Shown here piece after piece: positions 43,016 through 53,110 of a stretch of 64,000 nucleotides of DNA. Source of the DNA: JAXDMU01 sp963762435 (lineage in GTDB: Bacteria; Pseudomonadota; Alphaproteobacteria; ATCC43930; CGMCC-115725); contig CAVXLN010000010.1 of NCBI GenBank assembly GCA_963762435.1, positions 372,001-436,000 of the forward strand, in the 5' to 3' direction. The translations under genes and the position numbers were made by a program. The notes under the pieces were generated by a model, which saw nothing but the letters and a program-made list of their open reading frames with translations, had not been told where the DNA came from and did not search any database. The number at the start of each line of letters is the position of its first letter. Position 1 is the stretch's first letter.

Positions 43016-45388
43016 ATGAGTGTCGCCCATCTTATCCTGCCGATCGAGGGCATGAGCTGCGCCAGCTGTGCTGGGCGCGTGACCAAGGCGCTCGAAGCGC
43101 TGCCTACCGTCTCCGCCTCGGTCAATCTCGCGAGCGAGCGGGCGGATATTCATTTCGATCTTGCAACGACCGAGCCGGCGGCGCTGGCCGCGGCCGTCGA
43201 GCGGGCAGGCTTCGGCATCCGGCGGGACGATTACCGGCTGAAGATCACGGGCATGAGCTGCGCCAGCTGCGCCGGCCGAGTTGAGGCGGCGCTGGCCGCT
43301 GTGCCGGGCGTGGCCGAGGCGAGCGTCGATCTCAATAGCGAGACCGCGCGCGTCACCGGCCTCGCGGGCATCATGCGGCCGTCCGATCTGATGGCTGCCA
43401 TCGCCGGCGCGGGCTATGGCAGCGAGATCCTGACCGGCGATGCCGAGCAAGCGCGGCAGATCGTGGCGGCCGAGACCGCGCGCGACCGGCGGGCGCAGCG
43501 CCAGCTTGCCCTGTCGGCAGCGCTCACCTTGCCGCTGCTGGCGCCGATGGCGGGGCTGGGTTTGTCGCCTTGGATCGGGCTGGCGCTCGCAACACCGGTG
43601 CAGTTCTTCATCGGCGCCCGCTTCTACCGTGCCGCCTGGAAGGCGCTCCGCGCCGGCGCCGGCACGATGGATCTGCTGGTGGCGCTCGGCACTTCGGCCG
43701 CCTATTTCTACAGCCTGGCGCGGCTGGTGCTGGGGCTGGGCCAACCCTTCTATTTCGAATCGGCTGCCACCGTCATCACGCTGGTGCTGCTCGGCAAATG
43801 GCTCGAGACACGGGCCAAGCGCTCGACGCTGGCGACCGTGAAGGCGCTGTCGGCGCTCAGGCCCGATCGCGCGCGTCTCTTCCACGACGGCGCCGAGATC
43901 GAGATCCCGGCCGCTGCACTCACGCTTGGCGATATCGCGATCGTCCGGCCGGGCGAGACGATCCCGGCCGACGGCACGGTCGTGTGGGGCGAGAGCGAGG
44001 TCGATGAAAGCTTGCTGACGGGCGAAAGCCGGCCCATCGCGAAAGCGACGGGCGATGCGGTGACCGGCGGTGCGCTCAATGGCGCCGGGCTGCTGAGGAT
44101 CGAGGTGAATGCGATCGGGCCGCAATCGATGCTGGCGCGCATCGTGGCGCTGGTGGAAAGCGCACAGGCGGCCAAGGCGCCAGTACAGCGGCTGGTCGAT
44201 CGCGCGGCGGCCGTGTTCGTGCCGGTGGTGCTGGTGATATCCGCCCTCACCTTCATCGGCTGGTGGATTAGCGCCGGCGATCCGGCCGGCGGGCTGATGG
44301 CCGCCGTCTCGGTGCTGGTCATCGCGTGCCCGTGCGCGCTCGGCCTTGCGACACCCGCGGCGCTGACCGCCGGCATGGGAGCGGCCGCGCGCGCCGGCAT
44401 CCTGATCCGCGATGCGGATGCGCTCGAACGTGCCCGCAAGATCGATCTCGCCATTTTTGACAAGACCGGCACGCTGACCGAAGGCAAGCCCACGGTGACC
44501 GAACTGGTGCCAATCGGCATCGAGGAGACTGAGCTGCTGACGCTCGCCGCCTCCGCCCAGCGCGGCAGCGAGCACCCGCTGGCGCGGGCGATCCTCGATA
44601 GAGCGCGCGGCCTGACGCTGACCACGCTCGACGAGTTCGCGAGCCGGACCGGGAGCGGCATTTTGGCGCGCGTCGGCGGCCGGCGCGTGGCGATCGGCAA
44701 TCACCGCCTGATGGCGGAGCTCGGCATCGACGATGCGGGTGCGGCGGCACGGCGGCTCGATGCGTCGGGCGGGACGGTCGTTCGCGTCGCCGCATTGGAG
44801 CCGGCACCGGTCCTGCTCGGCCTCATCCGGCTCGATGACGCGATCCGGCCGACGGCGCGGGATGGCGTTGCAGCTCTCCACGCACTCGGCATCCAGTCCA
44901 TGCTGCTGAGCGGCGACAGTGCCGCACCGGCCGAGGCGATCGCGGCGGCGGCCGGCATCGATCGGGTCAAGGCCGGCGTGCTGCCGGACGGCAAGGCGGC
45001 CGAGATCGCCCGGCTGAAGGCGGAGGGCATGGCCGTGGCGATGATCGGCGACGGCGTCAATGACGCGCCGGCGCTGGCGGCCGCCGATCTCGGCATCGCG
45101 ATCGCAACCGGCAGCGACCTTGCCGTCGCCACCGCGGGGATCACGCTGATGCGGCCGGATCTGCGGCTCGTCGCCGATGCGATCGGAATCAGCCGGGCGA
45201 CATATGCCAAGATCAGGCAAGGCCTGTTCTGGGCCTTTATCTACAATCTGGTCGGGCTGCGGCTCGCGGCCGCCGGCCTGTTGAACCCGATGATCGCAGG
45301 CGGCGCCATGGCGTTCAGCTCGGTCAGCGTGGTGGCGAACGCGCTGCTCTTGCGGCGCTGGCGCGCGGAAGCGGCGAGGGGAGAGTAA
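43016..45388 (+). CDS. copA: Cu(I)-exporting P1B-type ATPase
   Basis: 790 residues. Two N-terminal metal-binding domains carry GMSCASC at 12-18 and 79-85. Membrane segments follow, with the transport motif ACPCALGLATP (CPC near residue 439), the phosphorylation site DKTGTLTEGKP (near 482), an HP dipeptide in SEHPLARAIL and the GDGVNDAPALAAADLG hinge. It pumps Cu(I) from cytoplasm to periplasm. Located between the chaperone and cueR, under the CueR-type promoter. Confidence 0.97.
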   Translation: MSVAHLILPIEGMSCASCAGRVTKALEALPTVSASVNLASERADIHFDLATTEPAALAAAVERAGFGIRRDDYRLKITGMSCASCAGRVEAALAAVPGVAEASVDLNSETARVTGLAGIMRPSDLMAAIAGAGYGSEILTGDAEQARQIVAAETARDRRAQRQLALSAALTLPLLAPMAGLGLSPWIGLALATPVQFFIGARFYRAAWKALRAGAGTMDLLVALGTSAAYFYSLARLVLGLGQPFYFESAATVITLVLLGKWLETRAKRSTLATVKALSALRPDRARLFHDGAEIEIPAAALTLGDIAIVRPGETIPADGTVVWGESEVDESLLTGESRPIAKATGDAVTGGALNGAGLLRIEVNAIGPQSMLARIVALVESAQAAKAPVQRLVDRAAAVFVPVVLVISALTFIGWWISAGDPAGGLMAAVSVLVIACPCALGLATPAALTAGMGAAARAGILIRDADALERARKIDLAIFDKTGTLTEGKPTVTELVPIGIEETELLTLAASAQRGSEHPLARAILDRARGLTLTTLDEFASRTGSGILARVGGRRVAIGNHRLMAELGIDDAGAAARRLDASGGTVVRVAALEPAPVLLGLIRLDDAIRPTARDGVAALHALGIQSMLLSGDSAAPAEAIAAAAGIDRVKAGVLPDGKAAEIARLKAEGMAVAMIGDGVNDAPALAAADLGIAIATGSDLAVATAGITLMRPDLRLVADAIGISRATYAKIRQGLFWAFIYNLVGLRLAAAGLLNPMIAGGAMAFSSVSVVANALLLRRWRAEAARGE

Positions 45389-45389
45389 G

Positions 45390-45788
45390 ATGGCGACGAT
45401 CGGCGAAGCAGCGGCACGTTCGGGCGTGCCGACTAAGACCATCCGCTTCTATGAAGAATCGGGCGTGATGCGCGTGGCACCCCGCGGCGAGAATCGCTAT
45501 CGCGCCTATAGCGATGCCGATATCGAGACATTGCGCTTCATCCAGCGCGCCCGGGCGCTGGGCTTTCCGCTCAAGGACATCGGAGGATTGCTGGAGCTCT
45601 ATCGCGATCCGCATCGGGCGAGCCATGACGTGAAGCAGATGGCGCTCCGGCATGTCGCCGAGCTCGACCGCAAGCTGCTGGAGCTCACCCGAATCCGCGA
45701 TACGATCGCGTCGCTCGCCGAACGCTGCCACGGCGATCAGCGCCCGGACTGCCCGATCCTCGAGGAGCTGGGCGGCATATCGGAATAG
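45390..45788 (+). CDS. cueR: Cu(I)-responsive MerR-family regulator
   Basis: 132 residues. The MerR helix-turn-helix is TIGEAAARSGVPTKTIRFYE (3-22), a dimerisation helix covers about 80-112, and the metal loop has Cys113 and Cys121 (CHGDQRPDC), the C-x7-C pattern that defines the +1-ion-specific CueR subgroup. It starts one base after the copA stop. It should activate the copZ-like/copA/cueR operon when Cu(I) rises. Confidence 0.95.
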   Translation: MATIGEAAARSGVPTKTIRFYEESGVMRVAPRGENRYRAYSDADIETLRFIQRARALGFPLKDIGGLLELYRDPHRASHDVKQMALRHVAELDRKLLELTRIRDTIASLAERCHGDQRPDCPILEELGGISE

Positions 45789-45972
45789 GCGCTATAAGGG
45801 GCGCGTCTGGGGTGGGAGAGCTTCCGGGAAATCTGGGGCGAACTTTCTGACGCAGTTTCGCGCCGGTGCCAAATCCGGCTTTGACTGTGCAGTGCAACAA
45901 GCCGTCAGATATTCGTCGCTTCGAAAAGAGGCTTGTCCTGTATATCCTGCTGCATAAAGGGGGAGAAAGATT

Positions 45973-46998
45973 ATGCAGATTGCACGTCGTTCGCTGCTGA
46001 CCGGCCTCATCGCCGCACCCGCCATCCTCTCTGCCGCGGGCAAGGGATTCGCGGCCGACGCCAAGGTGCTGAAGATCAGCCATCAATTCCCCGGCGGCAC
46101 GCTCGAGGAGGGCGATTTCCGCGACCGGCTGGTGCGGATGTTCGCTGCCGAGGTCGAGAAGAAGACGAATGGCGAGCTGAAGTTCGAGATCTATCCCGGC
46201 TCGTCGCTGATGAAGACGAACGCGCAATTCTCGGCCATGCGCAAGGGCGCGCTCGATATGAGCCTTTATCCCCTGGCCTATGCTGGCGGCGAGATCCAGG
46301 AGGTCAATATCGGGCTGATGCCGTGCCTGGTGACGAGCTACGCGCAGGGCCTGGCCTGGAAGAAGAACGAGATCGGCACGGCCCTGACCTCGCTGCTCGA
46401 CGACAAGGGCATCAAGATCGTCACCTGGATCTGGCAGGCCGGCGGTATCGCCTCGCGCGCCAATGCCGTGGTCGCCCCGGACGACACCAAGGGCCTCAAA
46501 TTCCGCGGCGGCAGCCGCGAGATGGACCTGATGCTGAAGGCGGCCGGCGCCATCATCTCCTCCGTGCCGTCGAACGAGATCTATGCGGCGATGCAGACCG
46601 GCACGCTCGATGCGGCCGTGACCTCCTCGACCAGCCTCATCTCGTTCCGGCTCGAGGAGATCGCCAAGAACCTCACGACCGGGCGCGGCAAGAGCTTCTG
46701 GTACATGCTCGAGCCCTTGCTGATGTCGAAAACCGTCTATGATTCGCTGACGCCCGACCAGCAGAAGGCGATCACCGAGGTCGGCACCTCGCTCGAGGAT
46801 TTCGCGGTCAAGGCGGCCAAGGCCGACGACGAGGCGGTGGCCGTGCTCTACAAGAAGGCCGGCATCCCGGTCGCCGATATGGATGAGGCGACGGTCGAGA
46901 AGTGGAAGGCGATCGCCGAGGAGGCGGCCTGGAAGGATTTTGCGGCCCGCAGCCCGGATTGCGACAAGCTGTTGAAGCTCGCGACGGCCGTCGCGTGA
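45973..46998 (+). CDS. TRAP transporter periplasmic binding protein (DctP family)
   Basis: 341 residues. The N-terminus ARRSLLTGLIAAPAILSAAG has a twin-arginine pair and resembles a Tat signal, cleaved near residue 27. The DctP fold shows in LKISHQFPGGTLEEGD, FEIYPGSSLMKTNAQFSAMR and LKFRGGSREMDLMLKAAGA. DctP proteins capture organic acids for a sodium-driven importer. The conserved carboxylate-binding Arg is probably in FRGGSREM. A GGGGGAGAAAG ribosome site precedes it. First gene of the TRAP operon. Confidence 0.93.
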   Translation: MQIARRSLLTGLIAAPAILSAAGKGFAADAKVLKISHQFPGGTLEEGDFRDRLVRMFAAEVEKKTNGELKFEIYPGSSLMKTNAQFSAMRKGALDMSLYPLAYAGGEIQEVNIGLMPCLVTSYAQGLAWKKNEIGTALTSLLDDKGIKIVTWIWQAGGIASRANAVVAPDDTKGLKFRGGSREMDLMLKAAGAIISSVPSNEIYAAMQTGTLDAAVTSSTSLISFRLEEIAKNLTTGRGKSFWYMLEPLLMSKTVYDSLTPDQQKAITEVGTSLEDFAVKAAKADDEAVAVLYKKAGIPVADMDEATVEKWKAIAEEAAWKDFAARSPDCDKLLKLATAVA

Positions 46999-47026
46999 GG
47001 CAACGTCACTGCACGCGCAGCCGGGC

Positions 47027-47572
47027 ATGACCGGTTTCGTCGACCCGGCCACGGCGTCACTCTCGACGCCGCCCGGGGCGCTGGGGCTCGCCCAGCGTCT
47101 GCTCGACCATCTCAACACCGTGACGGCCATAGCCGGCAGCCTCGCCATGGGGGCGGCTGGCCTGGTGCTGACCTGGGAAGTGATCGGCCGCTATTTCCTC
47201 AAGATCCCATCGGAATGGCAGGACGAGCTGTCGACCTTCCTGCTGCTCGGCGCCACCTTCCTGAGTGCCGGCTGGGTCCAGCGCCGGCGCGGCCATGTCG
47301 GCATCGATGCGCTGGCCCATGTCCTGCCGCCCGGTATCGACAATATCCGGCGGCTCGTCGCCGATTTCCTGACCTTCGCCTTTTGCAGCTTCTTCTGCTG
47401 GAAATGCTGGACGCTGCTGCAGGAGGCGGTCGAGGACGGGCAGACCAGCGATTCCGCCTGGGGACCGCCGCTCTGGATCCCCTACGGCCTGATGGCGGTC
47501 GGCATGAGCATCCTGGTGCTGCAGCTCGCCCTGCAGCTTCTTCTGCGCGACGGAGCGCGAACCCGCCGGTGA
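47027..47572 (+). CDS. TRAP transporter small permease (DctQ family)
   Basis: 181 residues with four membrane segments. The family hallmark is in YFLKIPSEWQDELSTFLLLG, followed by LSAGWVQRRRGHVGIDALAH. DctQ forms the membrane unit with the large permease. It overlaps the large-permease start (GTGA) and follows the binding-protein gene by 28 bp. Confidence 0.93.
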   Translation: MTGFVDPATASLSTPPGALGLAQRLLDHLNTVTAIAGSLAMGAAGLVLTWEVIGRYFLKIPSEWQDELSTFLLLGATFLSAGWVQRRRGHVGIDALAHVLPPGIDNIRRLVADFLTFAFCSFFCWKCWTLLQEAVEDGQTSDSAWGPPLWIPYGLMAVGMSILVLQLALQLLLRDGARTRR

Positions 47573-48915
47573 CTCCCCTCGATATCGGATTGCTGTATGG
47601 CGCGGCGACGCTCGCAGCCCTCTTCAGCGGCATGCCCATCGCCTTCGCGCTCGGCACGGTGGCGATCGCCTTCATGCTGGGGTTCATGCCGCACGCCTCG
47701 CTCGATACGGTCGCCCAGAATGTCTTCGAGGAGATGTCGAGCATCACGCTCCTCACCATCCCGCTCTTCATTCTGAAGGGGGCGGCGATCGGCAAATCCA
47801 AGGCCGGCACCGATCTCTATTCGGCTCTGCATGCCTGGCTCGGCCGGATTCCGGGCGGGCTCGGCGTCGCCATCGTGGTCGCCTGCGGTCTCTTCGCGGC
47901 GATGGCGGGATCGAGCCCGGCGACCTGCTCGGCGATCGGCAGCTCAGGCATTCCCGAGATGCGCCGGCGCGGCTATTCGCCAGGATTCGCCGCTGGTCTC
48001 GTTGCCGCCGGCGGCACGCTCGGCATCCTCTTGCCGCCCTCGATCACGCTCATTCTCTATGCGGTCGCCGCCGAGCAGTCGCTCGGACGGCTGTTCTTGG
48101 CCGGCATCGGGCCGGGCATCCTGCTGGTCGTGCTCTATGCGATCTACGCCATGCTGCGCCACCGGCAGGAATTCCATCAGGCGCAGCGCGCAGCCGCGGC
48201 CGGCGGCCCGAGACTGCAGATCCTGAGCGAGGAGCGCTTCAGCTGGAGCGAGAAGGTGCGCGCACTGCCGCGCGTGCTGCCCTTCATCCTGCTGCTGACC
48301 GGCGTCATGGCCTGTCTTTACGGCGGCATTGCCACGCCGTCCGAGACGGCCGGTCTCGGCGCCGTCATGGCGCTCAGCCTGATCGCCGTCCTCTACGGTG
48401 CCTGGCACTGGAAGGATCTGGCCCCGATCTTCGGCTCGACGCTAGGCGAGAGCACCATGCTGATGATGATCATCGGCATGAGCCTGCTTTATTCCTACGT
48501 GATGAGCTACCTCCATATCAGCCAGGGGGGCGCCGAATGGATCGTGGCGCAGCATCTGTCGAAATGGGTGCTGCTCTCGGCCGTGCTGCTGCTGGTCGTG
48601 GTGTTGGGCTTCTTCCTGCCGCCGGTCTCGATCATCCTGATGACGGCGCCGATCATCCTGCCGCCGCTCAGGGCCGCGGGATTTGACCTCGTCTGGTTCG
48701 GCGTCATCATGTCCGTCGTGATGGAGATGGGGCTGATCCACCCGCCGGTCGGGCTCAACATCTTCGTCATCAACAAGATCGCGCCCGACATCCCGCTGAA
48801 GGACATCATCTTCGGCACCCTGCCCTTCGTCGGGCTCATCATGGTGGCAGTCGTGCTGATGTGCCTGATGCCGGGCATTGCGACAGCTTTGCCGGACTGG
48901 GTTTATCGTAAGTAG
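47569..48915 (+). CDS. TRAP transporter large permease (DctM family)
   Basis: 448 residues, about twelve membrane segments, from a GTG overlapping the DctQ stop. Typical DctM sequences include SGMPIAFALGTVAIAFML, then LTIPLFILKGAAIGKS, the SSPATCSAIGSSGIPEMRRR region, GGTLGILLPPSITLILY and the C-terminal MGLIHPPVGLNIFVINKIAP. It is the sodium-coupled channel of the importer. The next gene is convergent, 2 bp away. Confidence 0.94.
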   Translation: MTPLDIGLLYGAATLAALFSGMPIAFALGTVAIAFMLGFMPHASLDTVAQNVFEEMSSITLLTIPLFILKGAAIGKSKAGTDLYSALHAWLGRIPGGLGVAIVVACGLFAAMAGSSPATCSAIGSSGIPEMRRRGYSPGFAAGLVAAGGTLGILLPPSITLILYAVAAEQSLGRLFLAGIGPGILLVVLYAIYAMLRHRQEFHQAQRAAAAGGPRLQILSEERFSWSEKVRALPRVLPFILLLTGVMACLYGGIATPSETAGLGAVMALSLIAVLYGAWHWKDLAPIFGSTLGESTMLMMIIGMSLLYSYVMSYLHISQGGAEWIVAQHLSKWVLLSAVLLLVVVLGFFLPPVSIILMTAPIILPPLRAAGFDLVWFGVIMSVVMEMGLIHPPVGLNIFVINKIAPDIPLKDIIFGTLPFVGLIMVAVVLMCLMPGIATALPDWVYRK

Positions 48916-48917
48916 GA

Positions 48918-49502
48918 CTAGGCTGCGGCCAACCCCGGCGCGGACAAGCGTAGCGCCTCGAAATTGTCGGTGCCCGGGACGATCAGGAGATCGGCGACGG
49001 GACTGGTCCAGAGCGTGAAGCGCACCAGCTGCCAGCGCTCGACATCGACCGCCGCCGCGCGGGCGGCGATGCGCGGATCGTCCGCGAGGGCAGCCTTGTT
49101 GGCGGCGATCTCGTCGCGGCGAAGGGCGATGAGGTCGGTGGCGGGCGCGAGCGCGCGCTCCGACCGTGTGGCGGACTGCACCTCGGCGGAGCGAAGGCCG
49201 GGCTTGGTCTCGACGCCGAGCGTCAACCAATTCCGGATCGCGGGGCGGCCGAAGCCGTCGATGATCGCGCGGAAGCCGTCGCCGGCGACGAAATCCCAGA
49301 GCGCCTCGGTCTCGGGCCAGAGATAGAAAGGCGAATACTCATTGCCGACGGCACCGGCGCGGCCGCGCTCACGGATCAGGAACGCCTTGAGATAGAGGCC
49401 CGGAAACCGGTCGAACCGGCCGCCGCGCTCATCCACACGGCGCCGGATGATGCCCATGTCGTAGTCGGCCGGAAGGGCAATCGAGTATTGCTTGGCAATC
49501 AT
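48918..49502 (-). CDS. DUF4865-family protein
   Basis: 194 residues. The start MIAKQYSIALPADYDMGIIR, then FPGLYLKAFLIRERG and SPFYLWPETEALWDFVAGDG, are the family signature. The family is uncharacterised, related by fold to ligand-binding or monooxygenase-like proteins. GGAGAG precedes the ATG. It is divergent from a LysR gene, the arrangement usually seen for DUF4865, implying regulation by that protein. Confidence 0.88.
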   Translation of the reverse strand: MIAKQYSIALPADYDMGIIRRRVDERGGRFDRFPGLYLKAFLIRERGRAGAVGNEYSPFYLWPETEALWDFVAGDGFRAIIDGFGRPAIRNWLTLGVETKPGLRSAEVQSATRSERALAPATDLIALRRDEIAANKAALADDPRIAARAAAVDVERWQLVRFTLWTSPVADLLIVPGTDNFEALRLSAPGLAAA

Positions 49503-49600
49503 GCTGGCTCTCCTGGTTTCGATGATCTTATATATCGATGCAACAATCCGGCTGAAATAGCCGCACTCGTACGGATCTGTTGCGGATATAGGTGTAATCG

Positions 49601-50495
49601 ATGCGCGACGACCGGTTCGAACTCGATCGCGGCCTTCGTCCAGGCCGCCCGCCATCTCAGCGTCCGCCGCGCCGCGCAGGCGATGAACGCCTCAGCCGCG
49701 ACGATCAGCCGGCGCATCAGCCGGCTCGAGGATCAGCTGGGCGTCCGTCTACTCGTCCGCACCACGCGCCGCCTGGCACTGACCGATGCCGGGCGAAACT
49801 ATCTCGAACGCTGCGAGGCTGTGCTGGCTGCACTCGAAGAGGCGGATCTTTCGGTAGCCGAGGAGCGCGACGCGCGCCCGAGCGGCCGCCTGCGCGTGAC
49901 CGCACCCGGCGCCTTCGGGCGGCGCCATCTGGCCGGGCATCTCGTCCGTTTCGCGGCGGCCTATCCGGCGATCCGGCTCGATGTCACGCTGACGGACGAG
50001 CGCATCGACATCATCGAGCGCGGCATCGATGTCGCGATCCGCATGTCGAGCCTTGCCAATTCCGGCCTCATCGCGCGCAAGCTCGCCGACAATCGGCGCC
50101 ATCTCTGTGCCGCACCCGCCTATCTCGCAGTCCATGGCATGCCGCGCCTGCCATCCGAACTTTCAGCGCTCGACGGGCTTTTCTTCGAGGGCTATGGCGA
50201 TGCCGCCGCCTGGGCTTTCTCACGTGGAGGTGCCGTGGAAACCGGTCTGCCGCGCGAAATGTTCAGGACGAACGATATCGAATTGGTCCAGCAGCTGGCG
50301 CTCGCCGGCCGTGGCCTGGCGATTCTGCCGGATTTCCTGGCCCGAGAGGCGCTTGCGACGGGCCGGCTTCAGCCTCTGCTTGAGGATTTCGAACTGCCCG
50401 GTTCCGGAATCTACGCGCTCCATATATCGCGCCGGCATGTTCCGCTGAGAATCCGGACTTTCATCGATTTCCTTGCGACGGTGTCGATCGAGTAA
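49601..50495 (+). CDS. LysR-family regulator with an apparent N-terminal frameshift
   Basis: From about 49638 to 50495 a complete LysR protein is readable: helix-turn-helix AAFVQAARHLSVRRAAQAMN, then ASAATISRRISRLEDQLGVR, and a full ligand domain from about residue 95 (GRLRVTAPGAFGRRHLAGHL). The expected start is the ATG at 49601 (MRDDRFELD), but it is in a different frame; the switch must occur near GATCGCG at 49629-49635. Without a shift the only in-frame ATG lies far upstream at 49488, inside the divergent DUF4865 gene, and adds an unlike, Cys-rich extension. Either the gene is mutated or the sequence has an error. Confidence 0.7.
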
Positions 50496-50670
50496 GCCGC
50501 CCTGCCCGATCGAGCCAAGCAGAACTCGACAATTCAGCGTTGATCCCTCACCAGACTTTATCAAGCCGGACGCTAATTACAGTGAGCATCACATGATCGT
50601 GCGGGCTTTAAGGCGGCCTTTAGCATCGGGAGCGAGAATAGGCTGCGCGTTTTACCGGACCGAGCTTGGA

Positions 50671-53106
50671 ATGACATCGACGCCTTCATCGCCGGACCAA
50701 GGATACGACCTAGCGGCCCTGATCCGCGAGGCGGTCGACACGCTCACCGAGGGCTTCGCCATCCTGTCGCCCGAGCATCGCGTGATCTATGCCAACGCCC
50801 CGTCGAAGCGGCATCATGGTGACTCTTACGAACTTTACGAGCAGGGTGCCACATTGTTCGACGGCGTCTTGTTCGGTGTTAAGCGGACCTACCCCAATTG
50901 GGACGAGGCGCGCTGTCGCGAAGTGTCCGAGAAGATCGCAACGCGGCTGCAATCCGGCAAGCCAACCGACCTCGTCACGGAAAACGGCCGGATCACCCAA
51001 ACCGTCTATCGCAAGATGCGCAACGGCATGACCGTTGCCACATCGACCGACATGACCGAGCTCCGGCAGCATGAGAAAGAGCTGAGCGAGGCGCGCAGGA
51101 GTGCCGATGCCGCCAATCGGGCGAAATCCGAGTTCCTGGCCAATATGAGCCATGAAGTGCGGACGCCGATGAACGGCATCATGGGCATGAACGCGCTGCT
51201 GATGCGCACGGATCTGACGCCGGAGCAGCGCAAATATGCCGAGGCCGTGGCCTCCTCGGCCGAGGCGCTGCTCGGCATCATCAACGATATTCTCGACATC
51301 TCGAAGCTCGAAGCCGGCAAGGTCGAGCTCGAGTCGATCGATTTCAGCCTAGCCTCCGTCATCGAGGATGCCGTCGAGCTGCTGGGCCCGAAGGCGCAGG
51401 AGAAGGCGCTCGAGCTCACCGTCTGGCTCGACGAGGCGACGCGCACACCGCTGCGCGGCGACCCGACCCGGCTCAGGCAGATCATCCTCAATCTCGTCTC
51501 CAACGCCATCAAATTCACGGATCGCGGCTTCGTAGCGGTCGAGACGCGCAGCGGGCGGGTGGGTCCCGACCGCCTCAAGATCCGCATCGAGGTGCATGAC
51601 ACTGGCATCGGCATGAGGGACGAGGTAAAAGCCAAGCTGTTCCAGAAGTTCGAGCAGGCCGACGGTTCGATCAATCGGCGCTTCGGCGGCACCGGCCTGG
51701 GGCTGGCGATCAGCAAGCAGCTGATCGAGCTTATGAGCGGCCGGATCGGCGTCGGCGATCGGCCGGGCGGCGGCACCACCTTCTGGATCGAGCTTGTGCT
51801 GCCGGTGGCCGACGGGCTGACCCAGCTCGTGCCGCTGAAGCCGAAGCAGCTGGTCGGGCTGCGCGTGCTGGTGGTCGACGACCTCGCCATGAATCGGACG
51901 ATTTTCAGCCGGCAGCTGGCATCCCACGGCATGCTGGTCGAGGAAGCGCCCAGCGGTATCGCCGCCTTGGGCTCGCTGCTGGCCGCCGCCCAGGCCAACA
52001 CGCCATTCGACATCGTACTGACGGACCAGATGATGCCGGTGCTTTCGGGCGAGGATCTGGCCGCCATGATCCGCGCCACCAGAGGCTGGCCGCAGCCGAA
52101 GCTGGTGCTCGCCACCTCCGCCGGCCTGCCGGCACCAGGCGAGAAGGCCACGGCGGTCGGATTATTCGATGCGATCCTGACCAAGCCGGTGCGGCAGAAG
52201 GCATTGATCGATTGCCTGCTGCGCGTGCTGGGCACGAACCGGGCTGACGAAGGAAAGCCGGCGGCATCGCCAGACGAGGCGGCCGAGGACGCCATCGGCC
52301 GGATTCTGCTGGTCGACGACAATGTCATCAATCAGCAGGTGGCGCTGACGCTGCTCTCCGCCGCCGGCCATACGGTCGATATCGCCTCGGACGGACGACA
52401 GGCGATCGAGGCGTGGCGGCGCAACTGCTATGACGCGATCCTGATGGATGTGCAGATGCCGGTGATCGACGGGCTGCAGGCGACTCGCGCCATTCGGCAG
52501 ATCGAGGGCCAAACCGGCCGTATCCCGATCATCGCGATGACCGCGAACGCCATGAGCGGCGATCAGGAGGCCTGTCTTACTGCCGGCATGGACGATTATG
52601 TCTCGAAGCCGTTCGAGGTGGTCTCGTTCCTGAAGACGGTGGCGCGTTGGGTCGAGCACTCGAAGGTCGCGAACGAACCGCCCGAGGAACCCGAAGCCTC
52701 GGCCCCCGTCGAGGATGCCGAGCCGCCGGTGCTCGACGAGACCTATCTCGATCAGCTGGCCATGATCATCGAGCCGTCCGAGGTCGTCGCCATCCTGCAC
52801 GCCTATATCGAGGGCGAGGGCGAGCGGACGAGCAAGATCGCGGCGGCGAGCGGCGCCGGCGATATTGAAGCACTCGCCGGCGAGGCGCATGACCTCAAGA
52901 GCACGTCCGGCAATCTCGGTGCCCGCCGGCTCGAGCGGCTGGCCGAGCAGCTGGTGCGGGCGTGCCGCACCGGCGATCTGCCGCAAGCACGCGCGATCGC
53001 GGCGCAGATCCCGATCGCCGCCGAGGAATGCCGGCGCGCGATGGAGACGCGGCTTGTAGGCCACGAGGTCCTGCCCTGCCTCAACGAGCCGGGGGCGGCG
53101 CGCTGA
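50671..53106 (+). CDS. Hybrid sensor histidine kinase (PAS-HisKA-HATPase-REC-REC-Hpt)
   Basis: 811 residues, no membrane segments. A PAS-like domain spans about 10-130 (LTEGFAILSPEHRVIYANAP). HisKA has His161 in NMSHEVRTPMNGIMGM, and HATPase_c has NLVSNAIKF, DTGIGM and GTGLGLAISKQ. Receiver 1 has Asp452 (VLTDQMMP), receiver 2 has Asp593 (ILMDVQMP), and a C-terminal Hpt domain has His740 (EAHDLKSTSGN). All phosphotransfer residues are present, so a full relay is possible. The output regulator is not adjacent. The start at 50671 is chosen because the PAS domain begins soon after it. Confidence 0.93.
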   Translation: MTSTPSSPDQGYDLAALIREAVDTLTEGFAILSPEHRVIYANAPSKRHHGDSYELYEQGATLFDGVLFGVKRTYPNWDEARCREVSEKIATRLQSGKPTDLVTENGRITQTVYRKMRNGMTVATSTDMTELRQHEKELSEARRSADAANRAKSEFLANMSHEVRTPMNGIMGMNALLMRTDLTPEQRKYAEAVASSAEALLGIINDILDISKLEAGKVELESIDFSLASVIEDAVELLGPKAQEKALELTVWLDEATRTPLRGDPTRLRQIILNLVSNAIKFTDRGFVAVETRSGRVGPDRLKIRIEVHDTGIGMRDEVKAKLFQKFEQADGSINRRFGGTGLGLAISKQLIELMSGRIGVGDRPGGGTTFWIELVLPVADGLTQLVPLKPKQLVGLRVLVVDDLAMNRTIFSRQLASHGMLVEEAPSGIAALGSLLAAAQANTPFDIVLTDQMMPVLSGEDLAAMIRATRGWPQPKLVLATSAGLPAPGEKATAVGLFDAILTKPVRQKALIDCLLRVLGTNRADEGKPAASPDEAAEDAIGRILLVDDNVINQQVALTLLSAAGHTVDIASDGRQAIEAWRRNCYDAILMDVQMPVIDGLQATRAIRQIEGQTGRIPIIAMTANAMSGDQEACLTAGMDDYVSKPFEVVSFLKTVARWVEHSKVANEPPEEPEASAPVEDAEPPVLDETYLDQLAMIIEPSEVVAILHAYIEGEGERTSKIAAASGAGDIEALAGEAHDLKSTSGNLGARRLERLAEQLVRACRTGDLPQARAIAAQIPIAAEECRRAMETRLVGHEVLPCLNEPGAAR

Positions 53107-53110
53107 ACCG

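Noticed and set aside
42977..45442. An 821-codon open frame opposite copA
   Set aside because: Low-complexity Arg/His/Ala-rich composition and exact overlap with copA show it is a GC-driven shadow frame.
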